This document shows positions 1 to 9,557 of a stretch of DNA of 64,000 nucleotides, in pieces; within the stretch, counting starts at the first letter, position 1; every line of letters starts with the position of its first letter. The DNA is taken from the IMG/VR virus record IMGVR_UViG_3300032294_002612, positions 1-64,000 of that record; one strand, written 5' to 3'. Source of the stretch: a virus. A model generated the notes under the pieces. That model searched no databases. It was not told where the DNA came from and saw only the letters and a program-made list of their open reading frames with translations. The position numbers and the translations under genes are program-made.

Positions 1-1467
1 ATCTCCAGTGGTAAAAACAATGTTTTGCAAAGACGCGCCAGCAGCTTCTCCCTGTAATAAAACGCCAGTTCCATTTACGGACGGGCGAAGCGCAAAACTT
101 TTCGTACCGCTAATCGTTTGATCGCCAGTATTATAAACCAAATTTGGAGATTCAATAAATGGTGATAAATAAATTCCATTAGCAAAATCGGCTACAAAAG
201 CATTATTTCTATATCTTAATTTATTTCTTCCTGTTATGTTATCTGTCAGAATAATACCAGTTAAATCACCAGAAAAAATACCAAAATTAGTAAGTTCTAA
301 GTTTTTAATGACCCTATCTCCAGAAACTATTTGATAATCAAAATAATATTTTTCCTCCGAGGGCGTAGAAGAGCTGATTCTAGTATTTTTTATAATACGA
401 TTTGTATTAAATACATTCGTAGTGGGAAAAGAAGTCGTTAATTCACTATCTATTAATCTTATTGTTCTATTACTAGTATTTGATTGAATATTTATGGTAT
501 TCATTTTAGAACTAATAATTGTTTGTGTAGATGTGTTAATTTTTAATGGGCTTGGAGTACCATTGACTAAGTCAATAGTATTGCCTACACAATTTTCTAA
601 ATAAATTGATCCATATGTTCCAGCCAGAAATGCACTCGATGAAGACTGGCCACCACGACTTGAGATTGTTGAAAATCTACAATTATATAAAGTAATATCG
701 CCACCATTTCCACCATTTTGTGGTAGGCCGCCTGCCCAAAAACCACCTTGGCTTGTAATAGAGAGATTTACACTTTGATATCCCCAGTCTTTTATATCGA
801 AATTGTAACCATCGCCTTGTGAAGCAAAAAGGCTTGTATGTGTTACATTTAATGTAATATCGCCAGGACCAAGCCCTCGAATACCTACTCTTGATGGCCA
901 ATTATTTGTAGTTATAATTGAGTACGATCCTTCATAAAAATTCAATATGTAAGATCTATTATTTGAATAAAGACCGTCAGTAACAATAGCATTCCATGCA
1001 TCTTGAGCCGTTTTAAACGGGCGATTTATATTACCTATTTGTGCATTAAAAGCCTGATTTCCAATAGTATCGGAGATGTAAACATTTCTAAACGACTGTG
1101 CCAAATCTGGTCGTGTCAATACATTTCTTCCACTAAATTGTAAAAGTGCGCCACTGGTTACATCTGCAATAATTCCACTTCCCGTAATATTAAAATTATC
1201 AACAAAAGTTTTTACGCCGTTTATATTTTGATTGCCAGTTGTATAAACAACATTATTTAGATTTTGAGAAGAGCCAAATTCTACCCAGGAATTATTAATA
1301 TCATAATAATAATATTTATTTTCTCCAGTTACATATACAGTAAGTCCTGCATAAGCTTTATTATTTATTGCTAATGAGTTCCTTTCACCAGTAGTAGCAA
1401 CAATCGCCCTTGAATCCAAGGGGATTTGTGATGCTAAGTCAAAATTTGTGGATAATTGTATTCCCAT
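1..1467 (-). CDS. Tail-fibre/adhesin-like structural protein (C-terminal part outside window)
   Basis: An open frame runs from an ATG at 1465-1467 off the left edge (489 codons seen). The product is rich in Asn, Thr, Ser and Gly and contains two copies of a module of the form TTGNQ-I-G-K-F followed by NGTG (near residues 85-100 and close to the edge). The same module occurs in the two neighbouring fibre-like proteins. The middle has beta-helix-like, repetitive Asn/Ile/Leu-rich sequence. Family assignment is by composition and context only, and receptor binding is inferred. It lies 3 nt downstream of the next fibre gene, so both are probably co-transcribed. Confidence 0.7.
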   Translation of the reverse strand, partial: MGIQLSTNFDLASQIPLDSRAIVATTGERNSLAINNKAYAGLTVYVTGENKYYYYDINNSWVEFGSSQNLNNVVYTTGNQNINGVKTFVDNFNITGSGIIADVTSGALLQFSGRNVLTRPDLAQSFRNVYISDTIGNQAFNAQIGNINRPFKTAQDAWNAIVTDGLYSNNRSYILNFYEGSYSIITTNNWPSRVGIRGLGPGDITLNVTHTSLFASQGDGYNFDIKDWGYQSVNLSITSQGGFWAGGLPQNGGNGGDITLYNCRFSTISSRGGQSSSSAFLAGTYGSIYLENCVGNTIDLVNGTPSPLKINTSTQTIISSKMNTINIQSNTSNRTIRLIDSELTTSFPTTNVFNTNRIIKNTRISSSTPSEEKYYFDYQIVSGDRVIKNLELTNFGIFSGDLTGIILTDNITGRNKLRYRNNAFVADFANGIYLSPFIESPNLVYNTGDQTISGTKSFALRPSVNGTGVLLQGEAAGASLQNIVFTTGD

Positions 1468-1470
1468 AGG

Positions 1471-2460
1471 TTAAAAATTAAATCTAATTTGAAAATTAGA
1501 ATTTGTTGAATTGACTAAAGATTTATATACTAAATATGGATGCGTAGACCCATTTACCAAATTTAACAACATGCCCGAACCAGTGAAACTTGATGTTATG
1601 TTAAAATTATTCGGATCTATTATAGAAGTTAAAGCCCCCCATCCAGAAGGATATACCAACCAAAAACGACTATTAACTGTATTATATGTTAATGTAATGG
1701 GATTAGGACGACTTGAAACAACTTTAGTTCTCGGCACTCCAGTAATTTGGGTGGGCGTTAAATTATCTTGCCCAGACCCCCAATAGTAAGGGGCTTCAAA
1801 TGTAATACTCTGTGTGTTACTTTGAATTTGTATTGGAGTGTTATTTTGATTTAGACCGGTTGCTTTTATATAAACATTATTCGATGTTGAATTTAAATTA
1901 ATCCCAACAGACCAATTAAAATTTTGCACAACTGGAAGAAGTAATGGAAGACGACCCACATTATTTACATAACCTTCTACATTTGTAAATTGATTTAAAT
2001 TTAAACTTCCAGTATTTATAGTTCCAATAAAAGGAATAGAAATTGTTGTTGTACCAAGCTCTTGAATGGCGAAGCCATTTAAAGAAATAGACCCAGGGAT
2101 AAATGGATAAAAAACATTATTAAGAAAAGATGCTACATCATTTCCACCAGGATTTACCCCTAGAAAACCCTGAACATTTGCAGTAATTTGTCTATTTCCA
2201 TTAAATACTGTTGATCCACCTAATTCGCCAGTTGTTGCTAAACCAGATCCATTTAAAGTGGGTCTTGTCGTAAAATTTTTAATTCCGCTAATATTTTGAT
2301 TACCGCTAACTAGAACCGCGCCTTGAGTAATTATTTGTTGAGAAACATCTATAGCCTCATTTAATTGTTGCGGAGTAACAAAAAATCCAGTTCCATATCC
2401 GCTAACTAAATCGGATATATCTGGATGTAATTGATTTTTTCTTATTAAACTCCTGCTCAT
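1471..2460 (-). CDS. Tail-fibre/adhesin-like structural protein
   Basis: 329 aa. A short charged N-terminus is followed at about residues 52-75 by the SGNQNISGIKNF...RPTLNGSG module that also occurs in the fibre-like proteins on either side. The rest is Asn/Gly/Thr-rich beta sequence without a recognised catalytic motif. It starts 2 nt after the portal gene stop. Function (virion appendage, adhesion) is inferred from composition and position between portal and another fibre gene. Confidence 0.7.
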   Translation of the reverse strand: MSRSLIRKNQLHPDISDLVSGYGTGFFVTPQQLNEAIDVSQQIITQGAVLVSGNQNISGIKNFTTRPTLNGSGLATTGELGGSTVFNGNRQITANVQGFLGVNPGGNDVASFLNNVFYPFIPGSISLNGFAIQELGTTTISIPFIGTINTGSLNLNQFTNVEGYVNNVGRLPLLLPVVQNFNWSVGINLNSTSNNVYIKATGLNQNNTPIQIQSNTQSITFEAPYYWGSGQDNLTPTQITGVPRTKVVSSRPNPITLTYNTVNSRFWLVYPSGWGALTSIIDPNNFNITSSFTGSGMLLNLVNGSTHPYLVYKSLVNSTNSNFQIRFNF

Positions 2461-2461
2461 A

Positions 2462-4363
2462 TTAATTTAATTTACTATGATATAATAAAATTGCTGTTTT
2501 ATAATCTAGCCCGTATTCAGCGGCAATTTCATTAATTTTTTCCATATTTACATTTATTTGTACGGGTTTATTAATATAGTCATTGATTTTATTCACCCAG
2601 TCTTTCGGAGATTCATTTGTTGCAATTGTTTCCGCGATTGTTTGAATAATTTCTTTTTGTTCTTTGGTTAATCTTTTACGATCATACTTTTCTTTTAAAG
2701 TTGTTTCAACCGCTTCAACTAAATTATCAAATTTTACTAGATTTTTGGCTACAAGATCTGCGTTAATTTTAGGTTTTACTTCCGATGCTTGAACAGTTGG
2801 CGCCGTTCTAGGCGCTTTTGTTGTTTGGGGGGTTCCGGTTCCAGTAGGGCGACCAGTTTGTTGTTGAGGTTTATTTAAAAGTGGTTGGTACAAACCGTCT
2901 TCTTGAAGTTTTCGAAATTCCTGTTGAGATTCAACACTTTCTTCGGGTAGGGGTAATCTTCCAGTATCTATAGCCGTAATCCCCTCTTCTGGAGTAAGAA
3001 CGCCTAATTCTATAAGTCTCGAATAAACGCGCGTTAAATTTGCGTCACTCTTAAAGTCAGAGTCTTTAAAACGTGCGACTGGTAAATTTTTAAAACCAAG
3101 ATTTTTACCAATTTTTTTCATTTCTGGTAAAATGAACTCATTCATAAATGTTTCACGCGCATGCTTTAATCTTGATAAAAATACTTCTATTTTAGTATTA
3201 GTATTGGCATATTTTTCTTCGCCAAAAAGAACGTTATTTAAACCATAACGAATATCACGATCTACAACTTCATATTTTTTAGGATCAAGAATATTACTGA
3301 TTTCTGGAATAATAAATTTAATATTGGTTGTATAGTCAGTTACCAGAATACGGCCCACGCTTTCATTTTCGAAAATTTTTCTTAACGTTCCGATTTGTTC
3401 TTTAGTTGGCATACCGACTTCATCATTTCCCATTGTAACCAATAAGACCGCTTGCTGTATTGTACGACTGATTGCCATATCCATGTTTTTAAGTTCTTGC
3501 TTCCAGTTAATATCTTCGAGAACTGGGAAACCCATTGGTACACTGAATGGTTCATAGTCTTGTTTTTTATAAAATACTGGAATAAATCTTTCTGGATCTA
3601 ATTCAAATATCATGTATTGATTTGATTGGGTAATATTGCTAGTAGTTTTTAAATCTTTTACATTTTTAACTCTTTGAGCAAGTTCTCTATCTTGTTCATT
3701 ATCTGGATTCGTTAAAACTTGCATTTCAAAATCGTTTAAAACTTTAATATATTGAGGAGTAATAAATGAAGCTGATCCAATAGCTTGAATATCAGCAGGA
3801 TTTAAAATAATATATCTAACAGGAATTTCTCCGGTGCGAGCTTCTGTCGTGATTAAATCCGTAAGAACGCGCATGTCTTGTTTTGTAAATTGTGCGTTTA
3901 ATTTATATAAAAATACATTTCCACTACGGAAAAATTCACGGAAAAACATATCTTGTAATTTCCATAAATTGACACGATCCCCCCATGCTTGGAAAAATTT
4001 ACGGGATTGTTCGTTACCACCAGTAAAATAAATAGGCGAGCAACTAAACTCGGTCATTAAATCAATAGTATTTCTAAAAATAGAAAAATTATAATAAGCC
4101 TTTTGACATAAAATAATAGTGTCCTTAATACTTATATTAGAAGTATATTTACCATAGCCGCCACCATAAATAAAAGGAATTACCCCACCTTCAATATTTG
4201 CATATTTATCAGTCCTAGAGATTGTGGATGACCTATTTCTTCTTACGGAAGTATTCACTTCCCCACGACTAGCTTTGACTTCTATAGTATCTTTTGATTT
4301 TATAGATCCTTCAATTACCTGTGGTTCTGGGAACTTAATATTTTTATTAGTATCACGCGCCAT
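2462..4363 (-). CDS. Portal protein
   Basis: 633 aa, a usual size for portal proteins. The N-terminal third carries the portal-like stretch around FSIFRNTIDLMTEF and a helix-rich core with FREFFRSGNVFLYKL; a Pro/Thr/Gln-rich linker (about residues 505-545) precedes a charged helical tail. Portals form the dodecameric DNA channel at the head vertex and dock the terminase, and the terminase large subunit gene lies directly upstream in the same orientation, the usual order. An AGTGTAATA promoter-like element sits 17 nt before the ATG. Confidence 0.85.
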   Translation of the reverse strand: MARDTNKNIKFPEPQVIEGSIKSKDTIEVKASRGEVNTSVRRNRSSTISRTDKYANIEGGVIPFIYGGGYGKYTSNISIKDTIILCQKAYYNFSIFRNTIDLMTEFSCSPIYFTGGNEQSRKFFQAWGDRVNLWKLQDMFFREFFRSGNVFLYKLNAQFTKQDMRVLTDLITTEARTGEIPVRYIILNPADIQAIGSASFITPQYIKVLNDFEMQVLTNPDNEQDRELAQRVKNVKDLKTTSNITQSNQYMIFELDPERFIPVFYKKQDYEPFSVPMGFPVLEDINWKQELKNMDMAISRTIQQAVLLVTMGNDEVGMPTKEQIGTLRKIFENESVGRILVTDYTTNIKFIIPEISNILDPKKYEVVDRDIRYGLNNVLFGEEKYANTNTKIEVFLSRLKHARETFMNEFILPEMKKIGKNLGFKNLPVARFKDSDFKSDANLTRVYSRLIELGVLTPEEGITAIDTGRLPLPEESVESQQEFRKLQEDGLYQPLLNKPQQQTGRPTGTGTPQTTKAPRTAPTVQASEVKPKINADLVAKNLVKFDNLVEAVETTLKEKYDRKRLTKEQKEIIQTIAETIATNESPKDWVNKINDYINKPVQINVNMEKINEIAAEYGLDYKTAILLYHSKLN

Positions 4364-4380
4364 AACTTATTATAATAGTC

Positions 4381-4389
4381 TATTACACT
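4381..4389 (-). promoter_or_regulatory. Candidate late promoter element, AGTGTAATA type
   Basis: The minus strand reads AGTGTAATA in the gap between terminase and portal genes. It matches the element found before other virion genes in this window. The distance to the portal ATG (17 nt) is longer than at most other sites. Confidence 0.5.
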
Positions 4390-4405
4390 AAAATCTGATA
4401 TTTTA

Positions 4406-6310
4406 TTAGATTAATTCTGCGACAAAAGTTGTATTCTTTTTCGCAAAGTTCTCTGGGGCCATTATATCAAAATAGGCTTTAACACCCCAATTGCCAAGCA
4501 TAAGAGTTGTATAATTATCTTTTCTAGCTCTATTTATACTTGTAGATTTTCTTAAATGAGATGGCAAATCAAAACTTTGGGTACCCCTAGATGTTGTGGT
4601 GACCTCAACATTGGCACACTGATCTTTCGTATCTTGAACAATGAAATCCTGCTCTTCTATAAATTCGCGGACGGTCAATTTCTTTGTTTCGTATTCATTA
4701 TCCGCCTTTTCCCCAATTCCTCTAGGATATATATACTCCATCGGAAGATTCATTGTAAAAATATTTTCTAAAATATCAGGATGGTTGCTCGCGCGCGAGG
4801 CAAACCATATTTTTTTATGATCAATGCAAGTTTGTAAATAAGAGTTTGCGCGACCCAAAAAGAAGCTTGTAAAATATTGTTTAATACATATATTACCGAA
4901 ATCTTTGTTATATTGACGGGCGCAATCTTTTAACATTTTAGTATAATCCTCATTTTCTTTATCTGAATCAAAATCCACAAAACCAATCTTACGATTCATA
5001 TCTTTGAAAAACTGAGAGTTATTTACCGCATCTATAAAAGTATCTGCACCCGCATGGTCAATAATAATCAAGGCAATATTAAAGTTTTTATATAAATAAT
5101 AAAAATATTTTATATGATCTTGCAAAGATGATCCTGCGGCTTGGTATCCATGAACCAATACGCCTTGTTTTTTTTCTTCGTCCAGCTCAATAACACTCAT
5201 GGCAAAATAGTCAGCAACTTTAGAAGATGAAAAGTTCGGGTCAATTGCTAAAATATATTTTTTATCACTATCGCCAATTACCTTAGTAGTTGGATATTCC
5301 CCATCTGAAATCGTACACTCATGCATTTTTTTAGGTGAAAAATAACTATCTCCACCATCAATAAAACGGGCACAATATTCACGTAAGAAGGAATGGTGTG
5401 AACTCCCACCACTTTTAGCAACTTGAATCGCGCCTTGATCTACCATGTGTTGAGGCAAGGCTTCATAACTTAATTGGGAAATAAAATATGTCCCAGGAAG
5501 CTCGCCCTCTTTAGACTCTTGCTCGTCTGGATGTTCTACTAAATGTGACCATTGTTGATAAACGCGAAATAAATGTTCAAAGGTATAACTTGCAGAACTT
5601 AAACATAACATTTGAGAAGTATTCTCAAAGATATGCCTATTATCTGGATGTAGCAAGCCCTTTTTTATTAATTCTTCTTCTAATTTTCTAATACGAATAC
5701 GTTCACCCACATCTCTTGGAGAACTTAAGAATGGAATAAGAACATTATCAATAATATCAGGAGGTAAAAGTAAAAACTCATCCAAAATAAGTACGTTAGC
5801 ACGAATACCACGAATTTTTTCTCCAGTGAGCGGAATAGCTGTGATACTACCGCCATTAATTTGCCATTCGTATTGGTCATTTCGCTTACTTTTTAAACCA
5901 AAACATTGTCGGGCTAAGGCCGCCCCTGGAGACATTAAAAATTTTTCAATTTCATTAAAAACGCGGCGACTAGTACGAAAGTTAATAGATGCAATAAGTA
6001 TTTTAGTCCCAGGCTCTAACATACATTTAAGAATACAATAGATCGCAGCGCAAAAACTTTTAGCGCCACCACGACCCCAAACTAACATACAATAATTTCT
6101 GTTAAAAAAAGAATTGAGTGTTAATTCTTGATAGGCTTCTAATGTCAAGCCCATTGATAATTCCGTAGTAAAACCAAGATTATATCTTAGAAATTTAGCA
6201 AGACTAACCCGCGCTTCTTCGTCAGTTAAATCGCCCTTTAAATTAAGTAACTCTTTATTAACGTTAGCTAATGGTTTAGATTTTTTTTGATTTCCTACGA
6301 TGAGTGCCAT
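4406..6310 (-). CDS. terL: Terminase large subunit (packaging ATPase-nuclease)
   Basis: 634 aa. The Walker A-type motif WGRGGAKS is at residues 78-85, the Walker B motif LILDE at 174-178, and the RNase H-like nuclease acidic residues in ILAIDP (about 353-358) and LIIIDHAG (about 414-421). It drives DNA translocation into the prohead and cuts the genome. The ATG overlaps the 3' end of the ERCC4-type nuclease gene by 16 nt, so translation is probably coupled. Portal follows downstream. The call rests on visible motifs and is firm. Confidence 0.95.
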   Translation of the reverse strand: MALIVGNQKKSKPLANVNKELLNLKGDLTDEEARVSLAKFLRYNLGFTTELSMGLTLEAYQELTLNSFFNRNYCMLVWGRGGAKSFCAAIYCILKCMLEPGTKILIASINFRTSRRVFNEIEKFLMSPGAALARQCFGLKSKRNDQYEWQINGGSITAIPLTGEKIRGIRANVLILDEFLLLPPDIIDNVLIPFLSSPRDVGERIRIRKLEEELIKKGLLHPDNRHIFENTSQMLCLSSASYTFEHLFRVYQQWSHLVEHPDEQESKEGELPGTYFISQLSYEALPQHMVDQGAIQVAKSGGSSHHSFLREYCARFIDGGDSYFSPKKMHECTISDGEYPTTKVIGDSDKKYILAIDPNFSSSKVADYFAMSVIELDEEKKQGVLVHGYQAAGSSLQDHIKYFYYLYKNFNIALIIIDHAGADTFIDAVNNSQFFKDMNRKIGFVDFDSDKENEDYTKMLKDCARQYNKDFGNICIKQYFTSFFLGRANSYLQTCIDHKKIWFASRASNHPDILENIFTMNLPMEYIYPRGIGEKADNEYETKKLTVREFIEEQDFIVQDTKDQCANVEVTTTSRGTQSFDLPSHLRKSTSINRARKDNYTTLMLGNWGVKAYFDIMAPENFAKKNTTFVAELI

Positions 6311-7230
6311 TTTGTATCAAAGTAATATTGTAAATCTATTTTACAAGCCTCTTCATTCATACCTAAAATATGAAGTGTTTTATTTCTGGCTTCTTCGCGC
6401 CCATCACAAAAAACAAATTGTAAATTATCATATTGACGTAATAATTTTCTCATGTTATGAGCAATAAACTCGCCAGAAGCTTTACCAAATTTTTGTTTTT
6501 GATACATCATATTATTGAGAGTCGATTCTACAACTACGACAATATAACCTTCCATTTTTTTAGCCTTTTGAATTTCGCGTTCAAATCTTTCGCGGCCACC
6601 ACTCAAAGTTCCATATAAATCAGATAAACTTTTTCTCTCTACTGCTAATTTATTGTTAGGGTGAAGAGAGTAATCGCCATATTCTAATTTAGATTCAATT
6701 AAAGTATGCTCTTCAAAATGAAATGGTTTTTGTTCACGACTATCTACAATAATTTGTGGAATAGGAGCAAAAGGAATTTCGTCAGGAATTTGATAATTAA
6801 ATCTGGAATGCAGTCCAATCTTTTGGCATAAATCATTATAACACATTCCAGAAAAAGCTTCTATTGTACTGATCGGTAATAAGCAATTTATACTTTGAGC
6901 TTCTATTTGACTAGGAGCAATTTCTAAGTTTTTTAAATCACAATATTGCCCCAATTTACTTTTAAAATAATCAGTGTACTCTTCTTGAGAAAGAGTCTTT
7001 AACCAGTTTTTATAGTTTTTCTTATCGACAAAATCGCAAGTAATATATTGGTCAAAAGATTTATATTCTAATTTTGTCCCATTAAAACGATCAATGCGTT
7101 TCCAATAAGTTTCAAAATAAGTTTTACAGGAAAGCTTATGGTAATATCTTAAATGTTTTTGAAGTTCGGCAAAATAATTAAATTCTTCTCCACAAACTTT
7201 ACATTTTAAATACATTTTATTTTTATCCAT
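6295..7230 (-). CDS. Zinc-finger ERCC4-type nuclease
   Basis: 311 aa. An N-terminal C2H2-like finger (CKVCGEEF then HLRYYH, residues 10-30) is followed by a linker and a C-terminal ERCC4/XPF-type nuclease domain: IVDSREQKPF (about 161-170), GDYSL, and the catalytic signature VERKSLSD (about 198-205). Such domains cut branched or flap DNA. Its place between sigma-like and terminase genes suggests a role in resolving DNA before packaging, which is inference. Confidence 0.8.
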   Translation of the reverse strand: MDKNKMYLKCKVCGEEFNYFAELQKHLRYYHKLSCKTYFETYWKRIDRFNGTKLEYKSFDQYITCDFVDKKNYKNWLKTLSQEEYTDYFKSKLGQYCDLKNLEIAPSQIEAQSINCLLPISTIEAFSGMCYNDLCQKIGLHSRFNYQIPDEIPFAPIPQIIVDSREQKPFHFEEHTLIESKLEYGDYSLHPNNKLAVERKSLSDLYGTLSGGRERFEREIQKAKKMEGYIVVVVESTLNNMMYQKQKFGKASGEFIAHNMRKLLRQYDNLQFVFCDGREEARNKTLHILGMNEEACKIDLQYYFDTKWHSS

Positions 7231-7241
7231 AATATATTATA

Positions 7242-8354
7242 TTAACTATGAACCATTTCATCTATATCAATTCCACGAATTATTGCCTTTAGTTCGTCCA
7301 TGGATGATAAACGTTTTGCTTCGTCTTCTAAATTTTGTTTTTGAGCTTCTGCTAGATGAATAATACTTTTGCGACGTTCCTCATCTTTCCACGCCTGCAC
7401 TAAATTAAGAATACTAGCGTTTTCCTGTTTTCGCTCCTGTATTTTTTTGGATCGATCATCAACAAGCGATTTATATAATTTATTTTGCCTATTACGACAT
7501 TGGTTATATTCAGTTTGTAAGCTACTAATGGCCTCATTAAGACTCATTTTAATATTGCGCCCCTCGTCCTCTTCAGATGCTTGACGTAATAATTGACGCA
7601 AATCTTCAACTTGTTGTAAAATTGTAGAAGCCGTAACAACTTCTGTACATAAGGTAATAAATTGATCTAATTCTTCTTGTGTTAAATCTTCCTTATCATA
7701 AGTATAACGAATAAAAGCATCTTCAAATAATTTACGGTCATCGTCACGACGATAAGTATTAATTTGATAACAAAAACTAAAAGTATTCAAATATCTTTGC
7801 AACATTTCTACCTGTTTAATTTGAACGGCTTTTAATTTTTTTTCTTCCCATCCTAAATTAAGATATTTATTAATTCGATATAATGTTTGATCCATGCGGC
7901 GCGGTGGAAAATATTCGCTAATAGGGCTTGGGGCAGAAGTTTCGGAATCTTTTGGAACATAAGTAGTCATATCTAAATATGTAGGATCGGCCTTTTGTAA
8001 TTTATTAACGTATTTGTTAACTTCGCGCGATTCGAGACTGAGATGGGTCAAATTATTATTTTTAAATAAAATTTTTGCCATATCTAAGTAATGCTGATTT
8101 TTATAATTATTTTTTATAAATTCTTCGTGATCTGTTGTTAATGAAATTCGATCTCTTTGAAAGACAGAACGATTTTTGTATTCAATATTATTATCTAATA
8201 AATACTGTTTTAAAATCCGCCCTTCTTTACTACGACTATCAATATTTTCATTATTATAAGTGTAAACAGTAATCTCCGTAAGTGTGGCTTCGGGATTTTT
8301 TTGCAAAAATTCTTTTAATCTATTTTGCTGTTCTAATGTAAGAATTTCTTCCAT
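7242..8354 (-). CDS. Unrecognised helical protein upstream of terminase (small-terminase candidate)
   Basis: 370 aa, highly charged, predicted mostly helical. The N-terminal 130 residues look like one or two small helical DNA-binding units; the C-terminal third is a long Glu/Gln/Arg-rich coiled coil. I do not recognise the family. The position two genes upstream of terL in the same operon makes a small-terminase or packaging-accessory role possible, but no motif proves it. The start codon overlaps the sigma-like gene stop by one base. Confidence 0.7.
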   Translation of the reverse strand: MEEILTLEQQNRLKEFLQKNPEATLTEITVYTYNNENIDSRSKEGRILKQYLLDNNIEYKNRSVFQRDRISLTTDHEEFIKNNYKNQHYLDMAKILFKNNNLTHLSLESREVNKYVNKLQKADPTYLDMTTYVPKDSETSAPSPISEYFPPRRMDQTLYRINKYLNLGWEEKKLKAVQIKQVEMLQRYLNTFSFCYQINTYRRDDDRKLFEDAFIRYTYDKEDLTQEELDQFITLCTEVVTASTILQQVEDLRQLLRQASEEDEGRNIKMSLNEAISSLQTEYNQCRNRQNKLYKSLVDDRSKKIQERKQENASILNLVQAWKDEERRKSIIHLAEAQKQNLEDEAKRLSSMDELKAIIRGIDIDEMVHS

Positions 8355-9064
8355 TATAATACCTCCCTTACTACTTCGCGCGCTTTTTGTAAAATTTTTG
8401 ATTTGATTTTACTAATTTGTCTATATGCTGGCCGACCTTCTTTTAAACTTAATTTATAACCCATTTTTTTTGCTACTTCCGCCTCGTCTAAATGCTGTAA
8501 AAACATATAGTCATAAACCTTCCACTCAATGATACTTAGATTCTTCTTCATGATTTCATGGAAAAGTGGCATTAAATTTTCTATATCTATCATGTTCTCC
8601 GTATCATGTAAAACATTTTCTAAAGTTGTTTCAGGATTGTCATGGTTTGGACTATGAATACTTAATGGAAATTTTACATCATAAGCAGATTTTTTACTCT
8701 TCTCCCACTTAGCGTAATCTTTACAAGAATTGTTTTGTGTTCCATATATAGAACAACCATAATCACCAGTATTAAATGGACATTTTAAACATGGGCGCGA
8801 GAAATTAGAATAATGATTTCTAAGCATATTAGTCATTTGGTGGTTAATAACTTGATTAAGCCATGGCCTCATAGGGCGCAGTGGATCCCATTTCTCCCAT
8901 TTCTTATAAATATGTATTCTTAATCTTTGAGCAACATCTTCGAAATCCATCCATGCGATGGCAGTTAAATGCCAACGATGTTTGCGTTTTTGAATTTCAG
9001 AATTAATAATATCTATCGAGTCTTCGAAAGATGGCCTAACAACGCCTTTTTTCTTACGTGGCAT
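8354..9064 (-). CDS. Phage sigma-like transcription factor
   Basis: 236 aa. Residues about 38-85 (DFEDVAQRLR...WLNQVINHQMTNMLRNHY) resemble sigma70 region 2, and the C-terminal part (LSIIEWKVYDYM...EAEVAKKMGY) resembles a region 4 helix-turn-helix. Between them is a four-cysteine cluster (CLKC, C, C) that may bind zinc. Late sigma factors such as T4 gp55 redirect host polymerase to late genes. This is the natural candidate for recognising the AGTGTAA elements in this window, which is inference. Confidence 0.65.
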   Translation of the reverse strand: MPRKKKGVVRPSFEDSIDIINSEIQKRKHRWHLTAIAWMDFEDVAQRLRIHIYKKWEKWDPLRPMRPWLNQVINHQMTNMLRNHYSNFSRPCLKCPFNTGDYGCSIYGTQNNSCKDYAKWEKSKKSAYDVKFPLSIHSPNHDNPETTLENVLHDTENMIDIENLMPLFHEIMKKNLSIIEWKVYDYMFLQHLDEAEVAKKMGYKLSLKEGRPAYRQISKIKSKILQKAREVVREVL

Positions 9065-9065
9065 A

Positions 9066-9470
9066 TTATTTAGATCTTAACGAGCCAGCTTCTTTTTGAA
9101 ATTCTGATAAAATTTCTTCTTTAGTTTTTGTTTGAATATTATTTTGATTATTTACCTCGATAGGAGAAGATGGATTATCAATTAAACTTCCAAAAGATTC
9201 CCCTTTAGGTTGGTAAACATCTACTTTAAAAGATGGTTTAATTTTTTTAAAGTCAATATTACTATCTATTGTATCATAACTCTCATCATTAATTTCTACG
9301 GAGTTTATATTTTTCTTTAATTTTAATTCATTTAAAAATTTATTCCTGTTATCTTCTGGTCGCGCGGAAGCTGGTTTACTAGCAAACGATTGCCCGCAAA
9401 AAGCGCAAAATTTTGGTAGTTCAAAATTATATTGAGTGGTCTTCCCACATTTTGAGCAAAAATATTTCAT
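9066..9470 (-). CDS. Zinc-ribbon protein of unknown function
   Basis: 134 aa. The N-terminus holds a clear zinc ribbon (CSKCGK at 5-10 and CAFCGQ at about 22-27). The rest is a low-complexity, Asn/Lys/Glu-rich tail, probably unstructured. It heads the sigma-terminase-portal operon. A promoter-like TGTGTAAAC element lies 17 nt upstream of the ATG. Confidence 0.65.
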   Translation of the reverse strand: MKYFCSKCGKTTQYNFELPKFCAFCGQSFASKPASARPEDNRNKFLNELKLKKNINSVEINDESYDTIDSNIDFKKIKPSFKVDVYQPKGESFGSLIDNPSSPIEVNNQNNIQTKTKEEILSEFQKEAGSLRSK

Positions 9471-9487
9471 ACACTAGTATTTTATAG

Positions 9488-9496
9488 GTTTACACA
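9488..9496 (-). promoter_or_regulatory. Candidate late promoter element, TGTGTAAAC type
   Basis: The minus strand reads TGTGTAAAC followed by CTATAAAA, upstream of the zinc-ribbon gene that opens the packaging operon. It is a variant of the AGTGTAA element. The divergent plus-strand element at 9541 lies 45 nt away. Confidence 0.4.
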
Positions 9497-9540
9497 AAAA
9501 AATTCCAAAATCTCTTCTATAAACATTTTATAAAAATCAT

Positions 9541-9550
9541 AGTGTAAATA
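9541..9550 (+). promoter_or_regulatory. Candidate late promoter element, AGTGTAAATA
   Basis: AGTGTAAATA ends 7 nt before the ATG at 9558. No Shine-Dalgarno can fit in the gap, so the transcript would be leaderless or nearly so. Confidence 0.5.
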
Positions 9551-9557
9551 ACTATTG

